Assembly (NCBI RefSeq): GCF_000512695.2
Contig: NZ_AZRW02000019.1
Location: 1-55,473 of the forward strand
DNA: 55,473 nt
Source: Pseudomonas sp. QTF5
GTDB taxonomy: Bacteria > Pseudomonadota > Gammaproteobacteria > Pseudomonadales > Pseudomonadaceae
Direction: 5' to 3'
The notes beneath the pieces are model-generated. The model was not told where the DNA came from, searched no databases, and saw nothing but the letters and a program-made list of their open reading frames with translations. Shown here piece by piece: positions 35,069 through 44,965 of the stretch. Both the position numbers and the translations under genes were made by a program. Position 1 is the stretch's first letter. Each line of letters starts with the position of its first letter.

Positions 35069-36897
35069 CGATCTTTCTCCGAAGATTTCAGCCACCACGC
35101 GCTCAGGCCCAGGGTGTAGGGCGGCGTAGTGACAAAAGCGAACCGGTTGCGGTAGGCCAGACGGTGATAATTGAGGTACCAGTTGGGAATGATGTAGTGC
35201 TGCCACAGCAGCACCCGGTCGAGCGCCTTGCCGGCGGCGACTTGAGCATCACGGGTCTGGGCGGCGAGCAGTCGTTCGAGTAAATGGTCGACCACCGGGT
35301 TGGCGATGCCGGCGTAGTTTTTGCTGCCCTTGACCCCGACCTGGCTGGAATGGAAGTACTGCCATTGTTCCAGGCCCGGGCTGAGGGTCTGGTTGAGGGT
35401 CATCAGGATCATGTCGAAATCGAACTGATCGAGGCGTTGTTTGTATTGGGCGCGATCGACCGTGCGCAGCCGTGCGTCGATGCCGATACTGCCGAGGTTC
35501 TCGACGTAAGGCTGAAGGATGCGTTCCAGGTTCGGGTTGACCAGCAGAATCTCGAAGCGCAACGGTTGGCCGATGCTGTTTTGTAGCCGCTGACCGTTGA
35601 GCTTCCAGCCGGCCTCGGTGAGCAGGTTCAAGGCTTTGCGCATGGTTTCCCGCGGAATGCCGCGGCCTTCGGTCTGCGGCAGGCTGAACGGCTCGGTGAG
35701 CAGCTTGGCGGGCAACTGATCGCGATAGGGCTTGAGCAGCAGCCATTCATGACCGACCGGTAGCCCGGTGGTGGAGAACTCGCTGTTGGGGTAATAGCTC
35801 ATGGCGCGCTTGTAGGCGCCGCTGAACAGCGTGCGGTTGGTCCACTCGAAGTCGAACATCAGCCCCAGCGCTTCGCGGACCTTGGCCTCGGCGAAAGCTG
35901 GCCGCCGGGTATTCATGAACAGGCCCTGGCTCTGGGTCGGGATCTGATGCGCGATTTGCGCCTTGATCACATCGCCGCGGCGCACGGCGGGGAAGTTGTA
36001 ACCGTTGGCCCAGTTCTTCGCCTGGTGTTCGATGTAGATGTCGAACTCACCGGCCTTGAACGCTTCGAAGGCCACGTCGCTGTCACGATAGAACTCGACT
36101 TCCATGCGATCGAAGTTGTACTTGCCGCGATTGACCGGCAGGTCCTTGCCCCAGTAATCCTTGACCCGTTCGAAGACGATCTGCCGCCCGGGCGTTACCG
36201 AGGTGATGCGATACGGCCCGCTGCCCAATGGCGGCTCGAAGGTGGTGGCTTTGAAATCGCGACCTTCCCAGTAATGTTGGGGCAACACCGGCAACTCGCC
36301 CAGGCGCAGGATCAGCAGCGGATTGCCGGCGCGTTTGAAGACGAAACGGATGCGCCGTGGGTTGAGGATATCCACCCGCGACACTTCCTGAAGGTTGGTG
36401 CGGTATTGCGGGTGACCTTCCTTGAGCAGCAAACGGTAAGAGAATGCCACGTCATAAGCGGTGATCGGCGTGCCATCGTGGAAACGCGCTTCGGGACGCA
36501 GGTTGAACACCACCCAGCTGCGGTCTTCGCTGTATTCCACCGATTGGGCGATCAGGCCATAACTGGAGGTCGGCTCATCGCCGGACGGCGCGTATTGGCC
36601 GGTGCCGACCATCAGCGGTTCATTGAGTTCGTTAATGCCGTATTGCAGAAAGTTGCCGGTGGAAACCGGGCTCGAGCCTTTGAATGTGTAAGGGTTGAGC
36701 GTGTCGAAGGTGCCAAACGCCATCACCCGCAACGTACCGCCCTTGGGCGCTTGCGGGTTGACCCAGTCGAAGTGGGTAAATCTGGCCGGGTACTTGAGCG
36801 TGCCGAACTGCGCATAACCATGGCTTTCGCTGATCGTCGCGCTTGCGGGGGAGCTCAAGGCCAGGCTGATCAGGAGCAGGAGGAGGGGACGCTTCAA
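35065..36897 (-). CDS. nppA1: peptide-binding protein (first of two, NppA1/YejA type)
   Basis: A 610-residue periplasmic solute-binding protein. Signal peptide MKRPLLLLLISLALSSPASA; family-5 motifs [37 protein letters not shown] and the common YWGKDLPVNRGKYNFD. It shares layout and many motifs with the next gene, so the pair arose by duplication. In P. aeruginosa two such proteins serve one transporter and were reported to differ in ligands. It is the first gene of the operon; upstream lie about 130 bases for the promoter and then a REP pair. Confidence 0.92.
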   Translation of the reverse strand: MKRPLLLLLISLALSSPASATISESHGYAQFGTLKYPARFTHFDWVNPQAPKGGTLRVMAFGTFDTLNPYTFKGSSPVSTGNFLQYGINELNEPLMVGTGQYAPSGDEPTSSYGLIAQSVEYSEDRSWVVFNLRPEARFHDGTPITAYDVAFSYRLLLKEGHPQYRTNLQEVSRVDILNPRRIRFVFKRAGNPLLILRLGELPVLPQHYWEGRDFKATTFEPPLGSGPYRITSVTPGRQIVFERVKDYWGKDLPVNRGKYNFDRMEVEFYRDSDVAFEAFKAGEFDIYIEHQAKNWANGYNFPAVRRGDVIKAQIAHQIPTQSQGLFMNTRRPAFAEAKVREALGLMFDFEWTNRTLFSGAYKRAMSYYPNSEFSTTGLPVGHEWLLLKPYRDQLPAKLLTEPFSLPQTEGRGIPRETMRKALNLLTEAGWKLNGQRLQNSIGQPLRFEILLVNPNLERILQPYVENLGSIGIDARLRTVDRAQYKQRLDQFDFDMILMTLNQTLSPGLEQWQYFHSSQVGVKGSKNYAGIANPVVDHLLERLLAAQTRDAQVAAGKALDRVLLWQHYIIPNWYLNYHRLAYRNRFAFVTTPPYTLGLSAWWLKSSEKDR

Positions 36898-37025
36898 GTC
36901 AGAGATCCGATCCAGGCGGCTTGGGCTTTGTGGGCCGTACAGTAACAGCTTGTATCGACAGGAAAAAGACGGGGGGGTAATGCGTGGTTAATTGTGCAGG
37001 TGAAGGTCCGGCGGATCGCAGAACC

Positions 37026-37157
37026 TGTGGCGAGGGAGCTTGCTCCCGCTCGGCTGCGAAGCAGTTGTAAACCGAAATACGTGGTGTATCAGAAATAACC
37101 GGGTTTCAGGTTTTGGGGCTGCTTCGCAACCCAGCGGGAGCAAGCTCCCTCGCCACA
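37026..37157. repeat. inverted pair of the second REP family
   Basis: TGTGGCGAGGGAGCTTGCTC from 37026 and its inverse ending at 37157, between mltD and the npp operon. Confidence 0.92.
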
Positions 37158-37182
37158 AAAAGCCCCCATTGCCTGAACCAGC

Positions 37183-38634
37183 TTAATTCGGCGAAGCCAC
37201 CGTCAGCATCTGCCCCGGCTTCAGCGCCTGGCCAACCCGGGGGTTCCAGCGCTTGAGGTGCTGCATTTCAACGTTGAAGCGTTTGGCGACCATGTACAGC
37301 GAGTCGCCTTGTTTGACCTTGTACTGGGTCTGCGTCTTGTTGGTTACCTTGCCGCTCGTTTTGCTGTTCGCCGCGACCACGGTGTTGACGCGCCCGGATT
37401 TACGCTTGGTGGTGTCCTGCATCACCAGGGTCTGGCCGACTTTGAGATCCTTGCCGGTCAGCTTGTTCCAGCGCTGCAGATCCTTGATGTCGACCTTGTT
37501 GGCCTTGGCGATAGTGCCCAGATTGTCACCGCGTTTGACCCGGTAGGCGCGCTTGAGGCTGGCGATTTCGCTGTCGTCTGCCCCTTCGAATACTGGTTTG
37601 AGCGATCGCTGACTGATCAGCTCGTCAGGGCGCATGGTCGACAGGCTGGCGGTCAGCAGTTGCGCCTTGGACGTTGGCACCAACAGATGCTGGGGGCCGT
37701 CGATGGTGGTGCGCTGCTTGAAGGCCGGGTTGAGCTGGAACAGTTCGTCTTCGTCGATGTTGGCCACCGCGGCAACCTTGGACAGGTCCATGCGCTGGTT
37801 GATTTCGACAACCTGGAAGTACGGTTCGTTGGCGATCGGGTTGAGGTTCACGCCATAGGCTTCAGGCGCCAATACCACTTGCGACAGGGCCAGCAACTTC
37901 GGCACATAGGCCTGGGTTTCCGCTGGCAGCGGCAGGTTCCAGTAGTCGGTCGGCAGGCCGAGTCGTTCGTTGCGCTCGATGGCCCGGCTGACCGTGCCTT
38001 CGCCGGCGTTGTAGGCCGCCAGGGCCAGCAGCCAGTCACCGTTGAACATGTCGTGCAGGCGGGTCAGGTAATCCATGGCCGCAGTGGTCGAGGCGGTGAT
38101 GTCGCGACGGCCATCGTAGAAGCGGGTCTGACGCAGGTTGAAGTAACGCCCGGTGGAAGGAATGAATTGCCAAAGACCCACCGCGTTGGCCCGGGAATAG
38201 GCCATTGGGTTGTAGGCGCTTTCAATCACCGGCAACAGCGCCAGTTCCAGCGGCATGTTGCGTTCTTCAAGGCGTTCGACGATGTAGTGAATGTAGAGGC
38301 TGCCGCGTTCTCCGGCGTTTTCGAGGAAGGACGGGTTACTGGCGAACCACAGGCGCTGTTGCTCGATGCGCGGGTTGACGCCCAGGTTGTCCTGCAACTG
38401 GAAGCCTTGGCGCATGCGCTCCCAGACGTCCTGTGGTATTTGCGGTGTTGGTTTTTCGCTGAGCCAGATGGGCTTTTGCTTGGCTCGCGCGGCGATATTC
38501 GGAGTGTGTGTCGCTTCAGTCTGCGGCACATGGCTGGAACAGCCCGCCAAAGTGGCGGACACAGCCACCGCGATGGCTTGAGCCAAGCGGGTCAATGCGT
38601 CTGAATTGATGGCTTTACGAATAGGTGACGACAT
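37183..38634 (-). CDS. mltD: membrane-bound lytic murein transglycosylase D
   Basis: A 483-residue lipoprotein that cleaves peptidoglycan glycan strands with 1,6-anhydro ring formation. The lipobox is LAGC with Cys32, so it is anchored in the outer membrane. The SLT domain holds the catalytic Glu138 in LLPVIESAYNPMAYSRANA and GLWQFIPSTGRYF, then AYNAGEGTVSRAI. Two LysM repeats for peptidoglycan binding lie near the C terminus (YRVKRGDNLGTIAKANKV and YKVKQGDSLYMVAKRFNV). I chose the ATG at 38634 because it gives the better signal. It is downstream of gloB on the same strand, as in P. aeruginosa. Confidence 0.93.
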   Translation of the reverse strand: MSSPIRKAINSDALTRLAQAIAVAVSATLAGCSSHVPQTEATHTPNIAARAKQKPIWLSEKPTPQIPQDVWERMRQGFQLQDNLGVNPRIEQQRLWFASNPSFLENAGERGSLYIHYIVERLEERNMPLELALLPVIESAYNPMAYSRANAVGLWQFIPSTGRYFNLRQTRFYDGRRDITASTTAAMDYLTRLHDMFNGDWLLALAAYNAGEGTVSRAIERNERLGLPTDYWNLPLPAETQAYVPKLLALSQVVLAPEAYGVNLNPIANEPYFQVVEINQRMDLSKVAAVANIDEDELFQLNPAFKQRTTIDGPQHLLVPTSKAQLLTASLSTMRPDELISQRSLKPVFEGADDSEIASLKRAYRVKRGDNLGTIAKANKVDIKDLQRWNKLTGKDLKVGQTLVMQDTTKRKSGRVNTVVAANSKTSGKVTNKTQTQYKVKQGDSLYMVAKRFNVEMQHLKRWNPRVGQALKPGQMLTVASPN

Positions 38635-38733
38635 TGGCTGGAAGTAAGTTCCGGGCAAAAATGTCGGGCGATTCTAGAAAGCGCACCCCTTGCGGTCAAC
38701 CATCCGGAATTTTTGTACCATCGGGCAGGCCGC

Positions 38734-39501
38734 TTAGAACGTATCTTTCCACGCTCGCAGTGCAGCAAAAACCGCACTCGGAGCCCGGTTATCGGTTCCG
38801 TTCCGTTCGTCCACTTTTTCTTTAACGGATGTTTCGCCGGTACGCAAAAACGGATTGGTGAGCTTTTCCAGTGCCAGCGTCGAAGGCAACGTCATGATTG
38901 CGGCTTCGCGTTGCCGGGTGACTTTGGCCAGTCGTTCGAGGGTATCGGGGTTGCCCGGTTCGACCGCTGCGGCGAACTTCAGATTGCTCAGGGTGTACTC
39001 GTGGGTGCAGTAGACCAGCGTGTCTTCGGGCAGCGCCGCGAGGCGGCTCAGCGAGTGATGCATTTGCTCGGGCGTGCCTTCGAATAACCGTCCGCAACCG
39101 GCGGCGAACAGGGTGTCGCCGCAAAACAAATGGCCCTGGTGATAAAAGGCGATGTGCCCGAGGGTATGGCCCGGCACTGCGAGAACGTCGAAGTCCCAGC
39201 TCAGTACGCTGATACGGTCATTGTCCTTGAGTGCCACGTCCCGCGCCGGGATGCTTTCGCTGGCCGGGCCGTAGACTGTCGCGTCTGTCGCTTTTTTCAG
39301 CCGCTCGACGCCGCCGACATGGTCATGATGGTGATGAGTGATCAGAATATCGCTTAACACCCAGCCCGGGTGCGCCGCAAGCCACGCTTGTACTGGTGCG
39401 GCATCGCCCGGATCGACCACGGCGCAGCGCTGGGTGCTGTGGTCTTGTAACAACCAGATGTAGTTGTCGGTGAAGGCAGGCAGGGCACTGATCTGTATCA
39501 T
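38734..39501 (-). CDS. gloB: hydroxyacylglutathione hydrolase (glyoxalase II)
   Basis: A 255-residue cytoplasmic metallo-beta-lactamase-fold enzyme that hydrolyses S-lactoylglutathione to D-lactate and glutathione. The dinuclear metal site is [10 protein letters not shown] (55-64), with the further ligand strand [22 protein letters not shown] and the C-terminal glutathione-binding part [17 protein letters not shown]. The ATG at 39501 gives the family start [10 protein letters not shown]. It is divergent from the methyltransferase gene with 65 bases between start codons. Confidence 0.94.
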   Translation of the reverse strand: MIQISALPAFTDNYIWLLQDHSTQRCAVVDPGDAAPVQAWLAAHPGWVLSDILITHHHHDHVGGVERLKKATDATVYGPASESIPARDVALKDNDRISVLSWDFDVLAVPGHTLGHIAFYHQGHLFCGDTLFAAGCGRLFEGTPEQMHHSLSRLAALPEDTLVYCTHEYTLSNLKFAAAVEPGNPDTLERLAKVTRQREAAIMTLPSTLALEKLTNPFLRTGETSVKEKVDERNGTDNRAPSAVFAALRAWKDTF

Positions 39502-39566
39502 CGTCGGATTCGCCAAGCGGAAAACATTGGCGCATCTTAGAACTTCCTGGCGCGTTGGAGAATGCA

Positions 39567-40325
39567 ATGACCGATAAAGCGTTCGCTCAGGCCGATCCTG
39601 AGTGGCTGACATTGATCAGCGCGGCCCGTGAATGGCTGTCCGGGCCCATCGGGCAATTTCTGCTGGACGAAGAACGCCGCATGCTCGAAGACGAGTTGGG
39701 GCGCTTCTTCGGCGGCTACCTGGTGCATTACGGCCCTTCGGCGCAAACACCGCCGTCGGCGCCGCAGGTTCAGCGCAATGTGCGGCTCGGTGCGCCGTTG
39801 CCGGGGGTCGAGATCGTTTGTGAAGAGCAGGCCTGGCCTTTGAGCGAGCACGCCGCCGATGTGGTGGTGTTGCAGCATGGGCTGGATTTCTGCCTGTCGC
39901 CCCACGGTTTGCTGCGCGAAGCGGCGAGCAGCGTGCGGCCTGGCGGGCATCTGCTGATTATCGGGATCAATCCCTGGAGCAGCTGGGGCTTGCGTCATGT
40001 ATTCGCTCACGATGGGCTGCGCAAGGCCCGCTGCATTTCGCCGTCGCGAGTCGCTGACTGGCTGAACCTGCTGGGCTTCGCGCTGGAGAAACGCCGCTTC
40101 GGATGCTATCGTCCGCCGCTTGCATCGCCCGCCTGGCAGTCCCGTCTGGCCGGTTGGGAGCGCAAGGCCGGTGACTGGCAATTGTCGGGTGGTGGCTTCT
40201 ATTTATTGGTCGCGCGCAAGATCGTGGTGGGCCTGCGGCCGGTGCGTCAGGAGCGGCGCGAACCGATGGGCAAGCTGATTCCGTTGCCGATGGCCAAGGT
40301 CAATCGTCGTCACCTCGAACCGTAA
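39567..40325 (+). CDS. class I SAM-dependent methyltransferase-like protein
   Basis: A 252-residue protein with a methyltransferase-11-like core: [19 protein letters not shown], the [16 protein letters not shown] motif and [20 protein letters not shown]. The glycine-rich SAM motif I is weak, so activity is uncertain. A conserved basic C-terminal tail ([13 protein letters not shown]) is present. Ribosome site GGAG 6 bases from the ATG. The gene sits between gloB and rnhA as PA1814 does in P. aeruginosa; its substrate is not known to me. Confidence 0.82.
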   Translation: MTDKAFAQADPEWLTLISAAREWLSGPIGQFLLDEERRMLEDELGRFFGGYLVHYGPSAQTPPSAPQVQRNVRLGAPLPGVEIVCEEQAWPLSEHAADVVVLQHGLDFCLSPHGLLREAASSVRPGGHLLIIGINPWSSWGLRHVFAHDGLRKARCISPSRVADWLNLLGFALEKRRFGCYRPPLASPAWQSRLAGWERKAGDWQLSGGGFYLLVARKIVVGLRPVRQERREPMGKLIPLPMAKVNRRHLEP

Positions 40326-40418
40326 TACACATTTTTATACTCCCGGCCGGGTTCGCCCCGGCCTCGGGCATCGTCGGTCACCGATCGGCGAGCCACCGCA
40401 TTTTCTGGATAGATTGGC

Positions 40419-40871
40419 ATGAGCGATAGCGTAGAACTCTTCACCGATGGCGCCTGTAAGGGCAACCCTGGCCCCGGCGGCTGGGGCGCGTTGCTGGTGT
40501 GCAAAGGCGTTGAAAAAGAACTCTGGGGCGGCGAAGCCAACACCACCAACAACCGCATGGAATTGATGGGCGCCATCCGTGGCCTGGAAGAGCTCAAGCG
40601 CTCCTGCGACGTACTGTTGGTGACCGACTCCCAATACGTGATGAAAGGCATCAACGAGTGGATGGCCAACTGGAAGAAGCGCGGCTGGAAAACCGCGGCG
40701 AAGGAACCGGTGAAAAACGCCGACCTGTGGAAACTGCTCGACGAGCAGGTCAATCGCCATAACGTCACCTGGAAATGGGTGCGCGGGCACATCGGCCATC
40801 ACGGCAACGAACGGGCTGACCAACTGGCCAACCGTGGCGTGGATGAAGTGCGCGGGTACAAACAAGCCTAG
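40419..40871 (+). CDS. rnhA: ribonuclease HI
   Basis: A 150-residue cytoplasmic endonuclease that cuts RNA in RNA-DNA hybrids. The four metal-binding acidic residues are Asp10 ([17 protein letters not shown]), Glu48 ([10 protein letters not shown]), Asp70 ([12 protein letters not shown]) and Asp134 (ERADQLAN); the basic handle [15 protein letters not shown] is also present. It matches E. coli RNase HI along its length. It lies upstream of dnaQ on the same strand, separated by a 39-base palindrome and half a REP. Confidence 0.97.
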   Translation: MSDSVELFTDGACKGNPGPGGWGALLVCKGVEKELWGGEANTTNNRMELMGAIRGLEELKRSCDVLLVTDSQYVMKGINEWMANWKKRGWKTAAKEPVKNADLWKLLDEQVNRHNVTWKWVRGHIGHHGNERADQLANRGVDEVRGYKQA

Positions 40872-40877
40872 ACCCTT

Positions 40878-40939
40878 CACTGATCGTTCCCATGCTCTGC
40901 GTGGGAACGATCAGTGGGAGCGAGCCTGCTCGCGATGAG
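40878..40939. repeat. GATCGTTCCC palindrome plus half REP
   Basis: Perfect 15-base arms CACTGATCGTTCCCA and TGGGAACGATCAGTG around a 9-base loop (40878-40916), continuing into a diverged REP (GTGGGAGCGAGCCTGCTCGC). It has no T run. A shorter relative is at 13854-13884. Confidence 0.85.
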
Positions 40940-41024
40940 CACAACACGGTGTATCTGAAAGACCCCGGCGAGCGTGTTAACATCGCCGCTTTTGCACGAT
41001 TGACCCGTTGAGAGCTGAGCACTG

Positions 41025-41783
41025 ATGGCCACCAGATCCGTTGTACTCGATACCGAAACCACCGGCATGCCGGTGACCGACGGCCACCGGATTATCGAAA
41101 TCGGTTGTGTCGAGTTGATCGGTCGGCGCCTGACCGGCCGGCATTTCCACGTTTATCTGCAACCGGATCGCGAGAGTGACGAAGGCGCCATCGGCGTCCA
41201 CGGCATCACTAACGAATTCCTGGTGGGCAAGCCGCGTTTCACCGAAGTGGCCGATGAGTTTTTCGAGTTCATCAAGGGCGCGCAGCTGATCATCCATAAC
41301 GCGGCATTCGACGTTGGCTTCATCAACAACGAATTCGCCCTGATGGGCCGGCACGATCGTGCGGACATCACGCAACATTGCTCGATCCTCGACACCCTGA
41401 TGATGGCTCGGGAGCGTCACCCGGGGCAGCGCAACAGCCTCGACGCCTTGTGCAAGCGCTATGACGTCGACAACTCAGGCCGTGAACTGCACGGCGCCTT
41501 GCTCGACTCCGAGATTCTCGCCGACGTTTACTTAACCATGACGGGTGGGCAGACCAGCCTGTCGCTGGCCGGGAATGCATCCGATGGCAATGGTTCAGGT
41601 GAAGGCGCGGACAACTCCGCCACGGAGATCCGTCGTCTGCCGGCCGATCGTCAGCCGGCCCGGATCATCCGCGCCAGTGAAGAAGATCTGGCCCAGCACA
41701 TCGCGCGCCTTGAAGCCATTGCCAAATCCGCCGGCGCTCCGTCGCTGTGGCAGCAATTGGCTGAGGCCAAGGCTCAGGCGTAA
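41025..41783 (+). CDS. dnaQ: DNA polymerase III epsilon subunit (3'-5' proofreading exonuclease)
   Basis: A 252-residue DEDDh exonuclease that proofreads replication in the Pol III core. Catalytic residues are Asp9 and Glu11 (LDTETTG), Asp96 (HNAAFDVGF), His156 and Asp161 (HGALLDSEILADVYL). After the nuclease, QTSLSL at 176-181 matches the sliding-clamp-binding motif of E. coli epsilon (QTSMAF). The tail ends in a helical region that would contact the alpha subunit. A GAGAGCTGAGC ribosome site precedes the ATG. The pairing with rnhA is conserved across gammaproteobacteria, though there the genes are often divergent; here they run in the same direction. Confidence 0.96.
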   Translation: MATRSVVLDTETTGMPVTDGHRIIEIGCVELIGRRLTGRHFHVYLQPDRESDEGAIGVHGITNEFLVGKPRFTEVADEFFEFIKGAQLIIHNAAFDVGFINNEFALMGRHDRADITQHCSILDTLMMARERHPGQRNSLDALCKRYDVDNSGRELHGALLDSEILADVYLTMTGGQTSLSLAGNASDGNGSGEGADNSATEIRRLPADRQPARIIRASEEDLAQHIARLEAIAKSAGAPSLWQQLAEAKAQA

Positions 41784-41810
41784 ATCGCAGATAAAAAGCG
41801 AAAGTGCTTT

Positions 41811-41931
41811 TGTGGCGAGGGAGCTTGCTCCCGCTGAGTCGCGAAGCGGCTCCCTGCGGTCTTCCAGTGACACCGCTCTGCAGGGTTTGCGACTGCTACG
41901 CAGCCGAGCGGGAGCGAGCTCCCTCGCCACA
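41811..41931. repeat. inverted pair of the second REP family
   Basis: TGTGGCGAGGGAGCTTGCTC from 41811 and an inverse unit ending at about 41931, between dnaQ and the decarboxylase gene. Confidence 0.9.
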
Positions 41932-42080
41932 AGAGTTCATCTCTACTTCACATTCTCTCGCTTCAGCATGGTGCATCAGCCGACCCGCTTCAGGGCATCC
42001 CCCTCGCCACATGCGCTCCAACCCTCTACCCTGAGGTTATTGGCAGGCCACGGTCTGCCGCCTCAGGACACCGAGCCCCC

Positions 42081-44336
42081 ATGTATAAAGATTTGAAATT
42101 CCCGGTCCTGATCGTCCACCGCGACATCAAGGCCGACACCGTTGCCGGTGATCGTGTGCGTGGTATTGCGCGGGAACTGGAGCAGGAAGGTTTCAGCATT
42201 GTTTCTGCGGTGGATTACACCGAGGGACGTCTGGTCGCCTCGACCCATCATGGCCTCGCCTGCATGTTGATTGCCGCCGAAGACGCCAGCACCCATGCTC
42301 ATCTTCTGCATAACATGGCCGAGCTGATCCGCCTGGCACGGGTTCGGGCGCCGGACCTGCCGATCTTTGCCCTGGGCGAGCAGGTCACCCTGGAAAATGC
42401 CCCGGCCGATGCCATGGCGGAGCTCAATCAGCTGCGCGGCATTCTCTATTTGTTCGAAGACACCGTGCCCTTCCTCGCGCGTCAGGTCGCCCGCGCGGCG
42501 CGCAAGTATCTGGATGGTTTGCTGCCACCGTTCTTCAAGGCGCTGGTGCAGCACACCGCCGACTCCAATTATTCCTGGCACACCCCCGGCCATGGTGGTG
42601 GCGTGGCGTATCACAAGAGCCCGGTGGGGCAGGCGTTTCACCAGTTCTTCGGGGAAAACACCCTGCGTTCGGATTTGTCGGTGTCGGTACCGGAACTCGG
42701 TTCGCTGCTCGATCACACCGGCCCGCTGGCCGAGGCGGAAGCGAGAGCCGCGCGCAATTTCGGCGCCGATCACACCTTTTTCGTGATCAATGGCACCTCG
42801 ACCGCCAACAAGATCGTCTGGCATTCCATGGTGGCCCGTGATGATCTGGTGCTGGTGGATCGCAACTGCCACAAGTCGGTGCTGCACTCGATCATCATGA
42901 CCGGCGCGATCCCGTTGTACCTGTGCCCGGAGCGCAATGAGCTGGGGATCATCGGCCCGATTCCGTTGAGCGAATTCAGTCGCGAATCGATCCAGGCCAA
43001 GATCGACGCCAGTCCGCTGACCCAGGGCCGTGAGCCCAAGGTCAAGTTGGCGGTGGTGACCAACTCGACTTACGACGGTCTCTGTTACAACGCCGAGCTG
43101 ATCAAGCAGAGCCTGGGCAACAGCGTCGAGGTGCTGCATTTCGATGAGGCCTGGTACGCCTACGCGGCGTTTCACGAGTTTTTCGCCGGTCGTTACGGCA
43201 TGGGCACTTCCCGCAGCGAAGACAGCCCGTTGGTGTTCACTACGCACTCCACGCACAAATTACTGGCGGCGTTCAGTCAGGCGTCGATGATTCACGTTCA
43301 GGACGGTGGAGCCCGGCAACTGGATCGCGACCGGTTCAACGAAGCATTCATGATGCACATTTCGACCTCGCCGCAGTACAGCATCATCGCTTCGCTGGAC
43401 GTGGCGTCGGCGATGATGGAAGGGCCGGCAGGTCGTTCGCTGTTGCAGGAAATGTTCGACGAGGCCCTGAGCTTTCGCCGGGCCCTGGCCAATCTGCGCC
43501 AGCATATCGCCGCCGATGACTGGTGGTTTTCCATCTGGCAGCCACCCTTGGTGGAACGCATCGAACAGGTGGTCACCGAAGACTGGCTGCTGCAACCTGA
43601 CGCCGATTGGCACGGCTTTGGCGGCGTGACCGACGACTATGTGCTGCTCGATCCGATCAAGGTCACGCTGGTGATGCCGGGTTTGACTGCGGGCGGTGCC
43701 CTGAGCGCGCGGGGGATTCCGGCGGCGGTGGTCAGCAAATTCCTCTGGGAACGTGGGCTGGTCGTGGAAAAGACCGGTCTGTATTCGTTCCTGGTGCTGT
43801 TCTCCATGGGCATCACCAAGGGCAAATGGAGCACGCTGCTGACCGAGTTGCTGGAGTTCAAGCGCAGTTACGACGCCAATGTCAGCCTGACCACCTGCCT
43901 GCCGTGTGTGGCGCAACCCAATATTGCCCGTTATCAAGGCATGGGCCTGCGCGATCTGTGTGATCAATTGCACACCTGCTATCGCAGCAACGCCACGGCC
44001 AAACACCTCAAACGCATGTACACAGTGCTGCCGGAAGTCGCCATGAAGCCGGCTGACGCCTATGATCAATTGGTACGCGGGGAAGTTGAAGCTGTTTCGA
44101 TCGATGCTCTGGACGGGCGGATCGCAGCGGTAATGCTGGTGCCATACCCGCCGGGGATTCCATTGATCATGCCCGGCGAGCGTTTCACCGAGTCGACCCG
44201 TTCGATCATCGATTATCTTAAGTTTGCCCGTACGTTCGACAGTAGCTTCCCCGGATTTGTCGTAGATGTGCATGGCTTGCAACACGAAGACGAGGGCAAT
44301 GGACGGCATTACACCGTCGATTGCATCAAGGAATGA
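42081..44336 (+). CDS. ldcA: PLP-dependent Orn/Lys/Arg decarboxylase (LdcA-like)
   Basis: A 751-residue group III decarboxylase. The N-terminal wing domain (1-130) resembles a receiver fold; the PLP core contains WHTPGHGGGVAYHKSPVG, FVINGTSTANKIVWH and the Schiff-base Lys393 in FTTHSTHKLLAAFSQ; the C-terminal domain has VPYPPGIPLIMPGE. As P. aeruginosa has ldcA (PA1818, lysine decarboxylase) at the same place after dnaQ, lysine is the likeliest substrate, but arginine or ornithine cannot be excluded by reading. The AGGA upstream is distant, so the start is moderately sure. No cadaverine/lysine antiporter follows; a GNAT gene does. Confidence 0.88.
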   Translation: MYKDLKFPVLIVHRDIKADTVAGDRVRGIARELEQEGFSIVSAVDYTEGRLVASTHHGLACMLIAAEDASTHAHLLHNMAELIRLARVRAPDLPIFALGEQVTLENAPADAMAELNQLRGILYLFEDTVPFLARQVARAARKYLDGLLPPFFKALVQHTADSNYSWHTPGHGGGVAYHKSPVGQAFHQFFGENTLRSDLSVSVPELGSLLDHTGPLAEAEARAARNFGADHTFFVINGTSTANKIVWHSMVARDDLVLVDRNCHKSVLHSIIMTGAIPLYLCPERNELGIIGPIPLSEFSRESIQAKIDASPLTQGREPKVKLAVVTNSTYDGLCYNAELIKQSLGNSVEVLHFDEAWYAYAAFHEFFAGRYGMGTSRSEDSPLVFTTHSTHKLLAAFSQASMIHVQDGGARQLDRDRFNEAFMMHISTSPQYSIIASLDVASAMMEGPAGRSLLQEMFDEALSFRRALANLRQHIAADDWWFSIWQPPLVERIEQVVTEDWLLQPDADWHGFGGVTDDYVLLDPIKVTLVMPGLTAGGALSARGIPAAVVSKFLWERGLVVEKTGLYSFLVLFSMGITKGKWSTLLTELLEFKRSYDANVSLTTCLPCVAQPNIARYQGMGLRDLCDQLHTCYRSNATAKHLKRMYTVLPEVAMKPADAYDQLVRGEVEAVSIDALDGRIAAVMLVPYPPGIPLIMPGERFTESTRSIIDYLKFARTFDSSFPGFVVDVHGLQHEDEGNGRHYTVDCIKE

Positions 44337-44350
44337 GGACCTTTCCGAGT

Positions 44351-44965
44351 ATGCAACCAGTCATGAATCCCAAATACCCGGGCCTCTCGGTGCGTGTCGC
44401 CGATGAGGGATTTGCGGCTTATATCTGGGGCAGTGATTTCAGTTTTGAAGTCGCCGCCTATGGTGCCGCGCAAATCGGTAAGCCGGTGGCGCAGTGGCCG
44501 GTGACGCCGATCACACCGTATCGCAAGTGCTACGGCATCGATCCCGAGGAATTCAGCAGTTTTCGCGATGCCGCTGACAGCGCGATTTTCATGGCCTATC
44601 TGGATGATGAACCGGTGGGTCACTTGGTGGTCAGCACCAACTGGAACGGCTTCGCCCATATCGATGAGTTGGCGGTGCATGCTCCGGCGCGTCGCCATGG
44701 CGTGGCCAAGGCGTTGCTGGACGTGGCGCAGTTCTGGAGTCGCAAGAAAAAACTGCCGGGCATCATGCTGGAAACCCAGAACAACAACCTGAGCGCCTGT
44801 CGACTTTATGAGCGTTGCGGTTACACGGTCGGCGGGATCGATCATCTGCGCTATCGCGGGATCGACCCGAACACCGCCGAGGTGGCACTGTTCTGGTACC
44901 GGTTGTTCGATAATCCGCTGGAAAACCCGCTCAGCTCGCCAGCATCGCCACGGCTTGTTCCGTGA
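44351..44965 (+). CDS. GNAT family N-acetyltransferase
   Basis: A 204-residue acetyltransferase. The acetyl-CoA site is AVHAPARRHGVAKALLDVA, followed by LETQNNNLSACRLYERCGYTVGG, both classical GNAT motifs A and B. It starts 14 bases after the decarboxylase stop and should be in the same operon, so acetylation of the amine product or its relatives is a fair guess. Start codon is uncertain: ATGs at 44333, 44351 and 44363 are in frame; I chose 44351 because GAGGA lies upstream. Its last 35 bases overlap the end of the LysR gene on the other strand. Confidence 0.85.
   Translation: MQPVMNPKYPGLSVRVADEGFAAYIWGSDFSFEVAAYGAAQIGKPVAQWPVTPITPYRKCYGIDPEEFSSFRDAADSAIFMAYLDDEPVGHLVVSTNWNGFAHIDELAVHAPARRHGVAKALLDVAQFWSRKKKLPGIMLETQNNNLSACRLYERCGYTVGGIDHLRYRGIDPNTAEVALFWYRLFDNPLENPLSSPASPRLVP

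Noticed and set aside
37258..38604. A 448-codon open frame antisense to mltD
   Set aside because: No domain or start signal; mltD is supported by its lipobox, SLT and LysM motifs.
42063..43256. A 397-codon open frame antisense to the decarboxylase gene
   Set aside because: No recognisable domain, and composition typical of an antisense frame.
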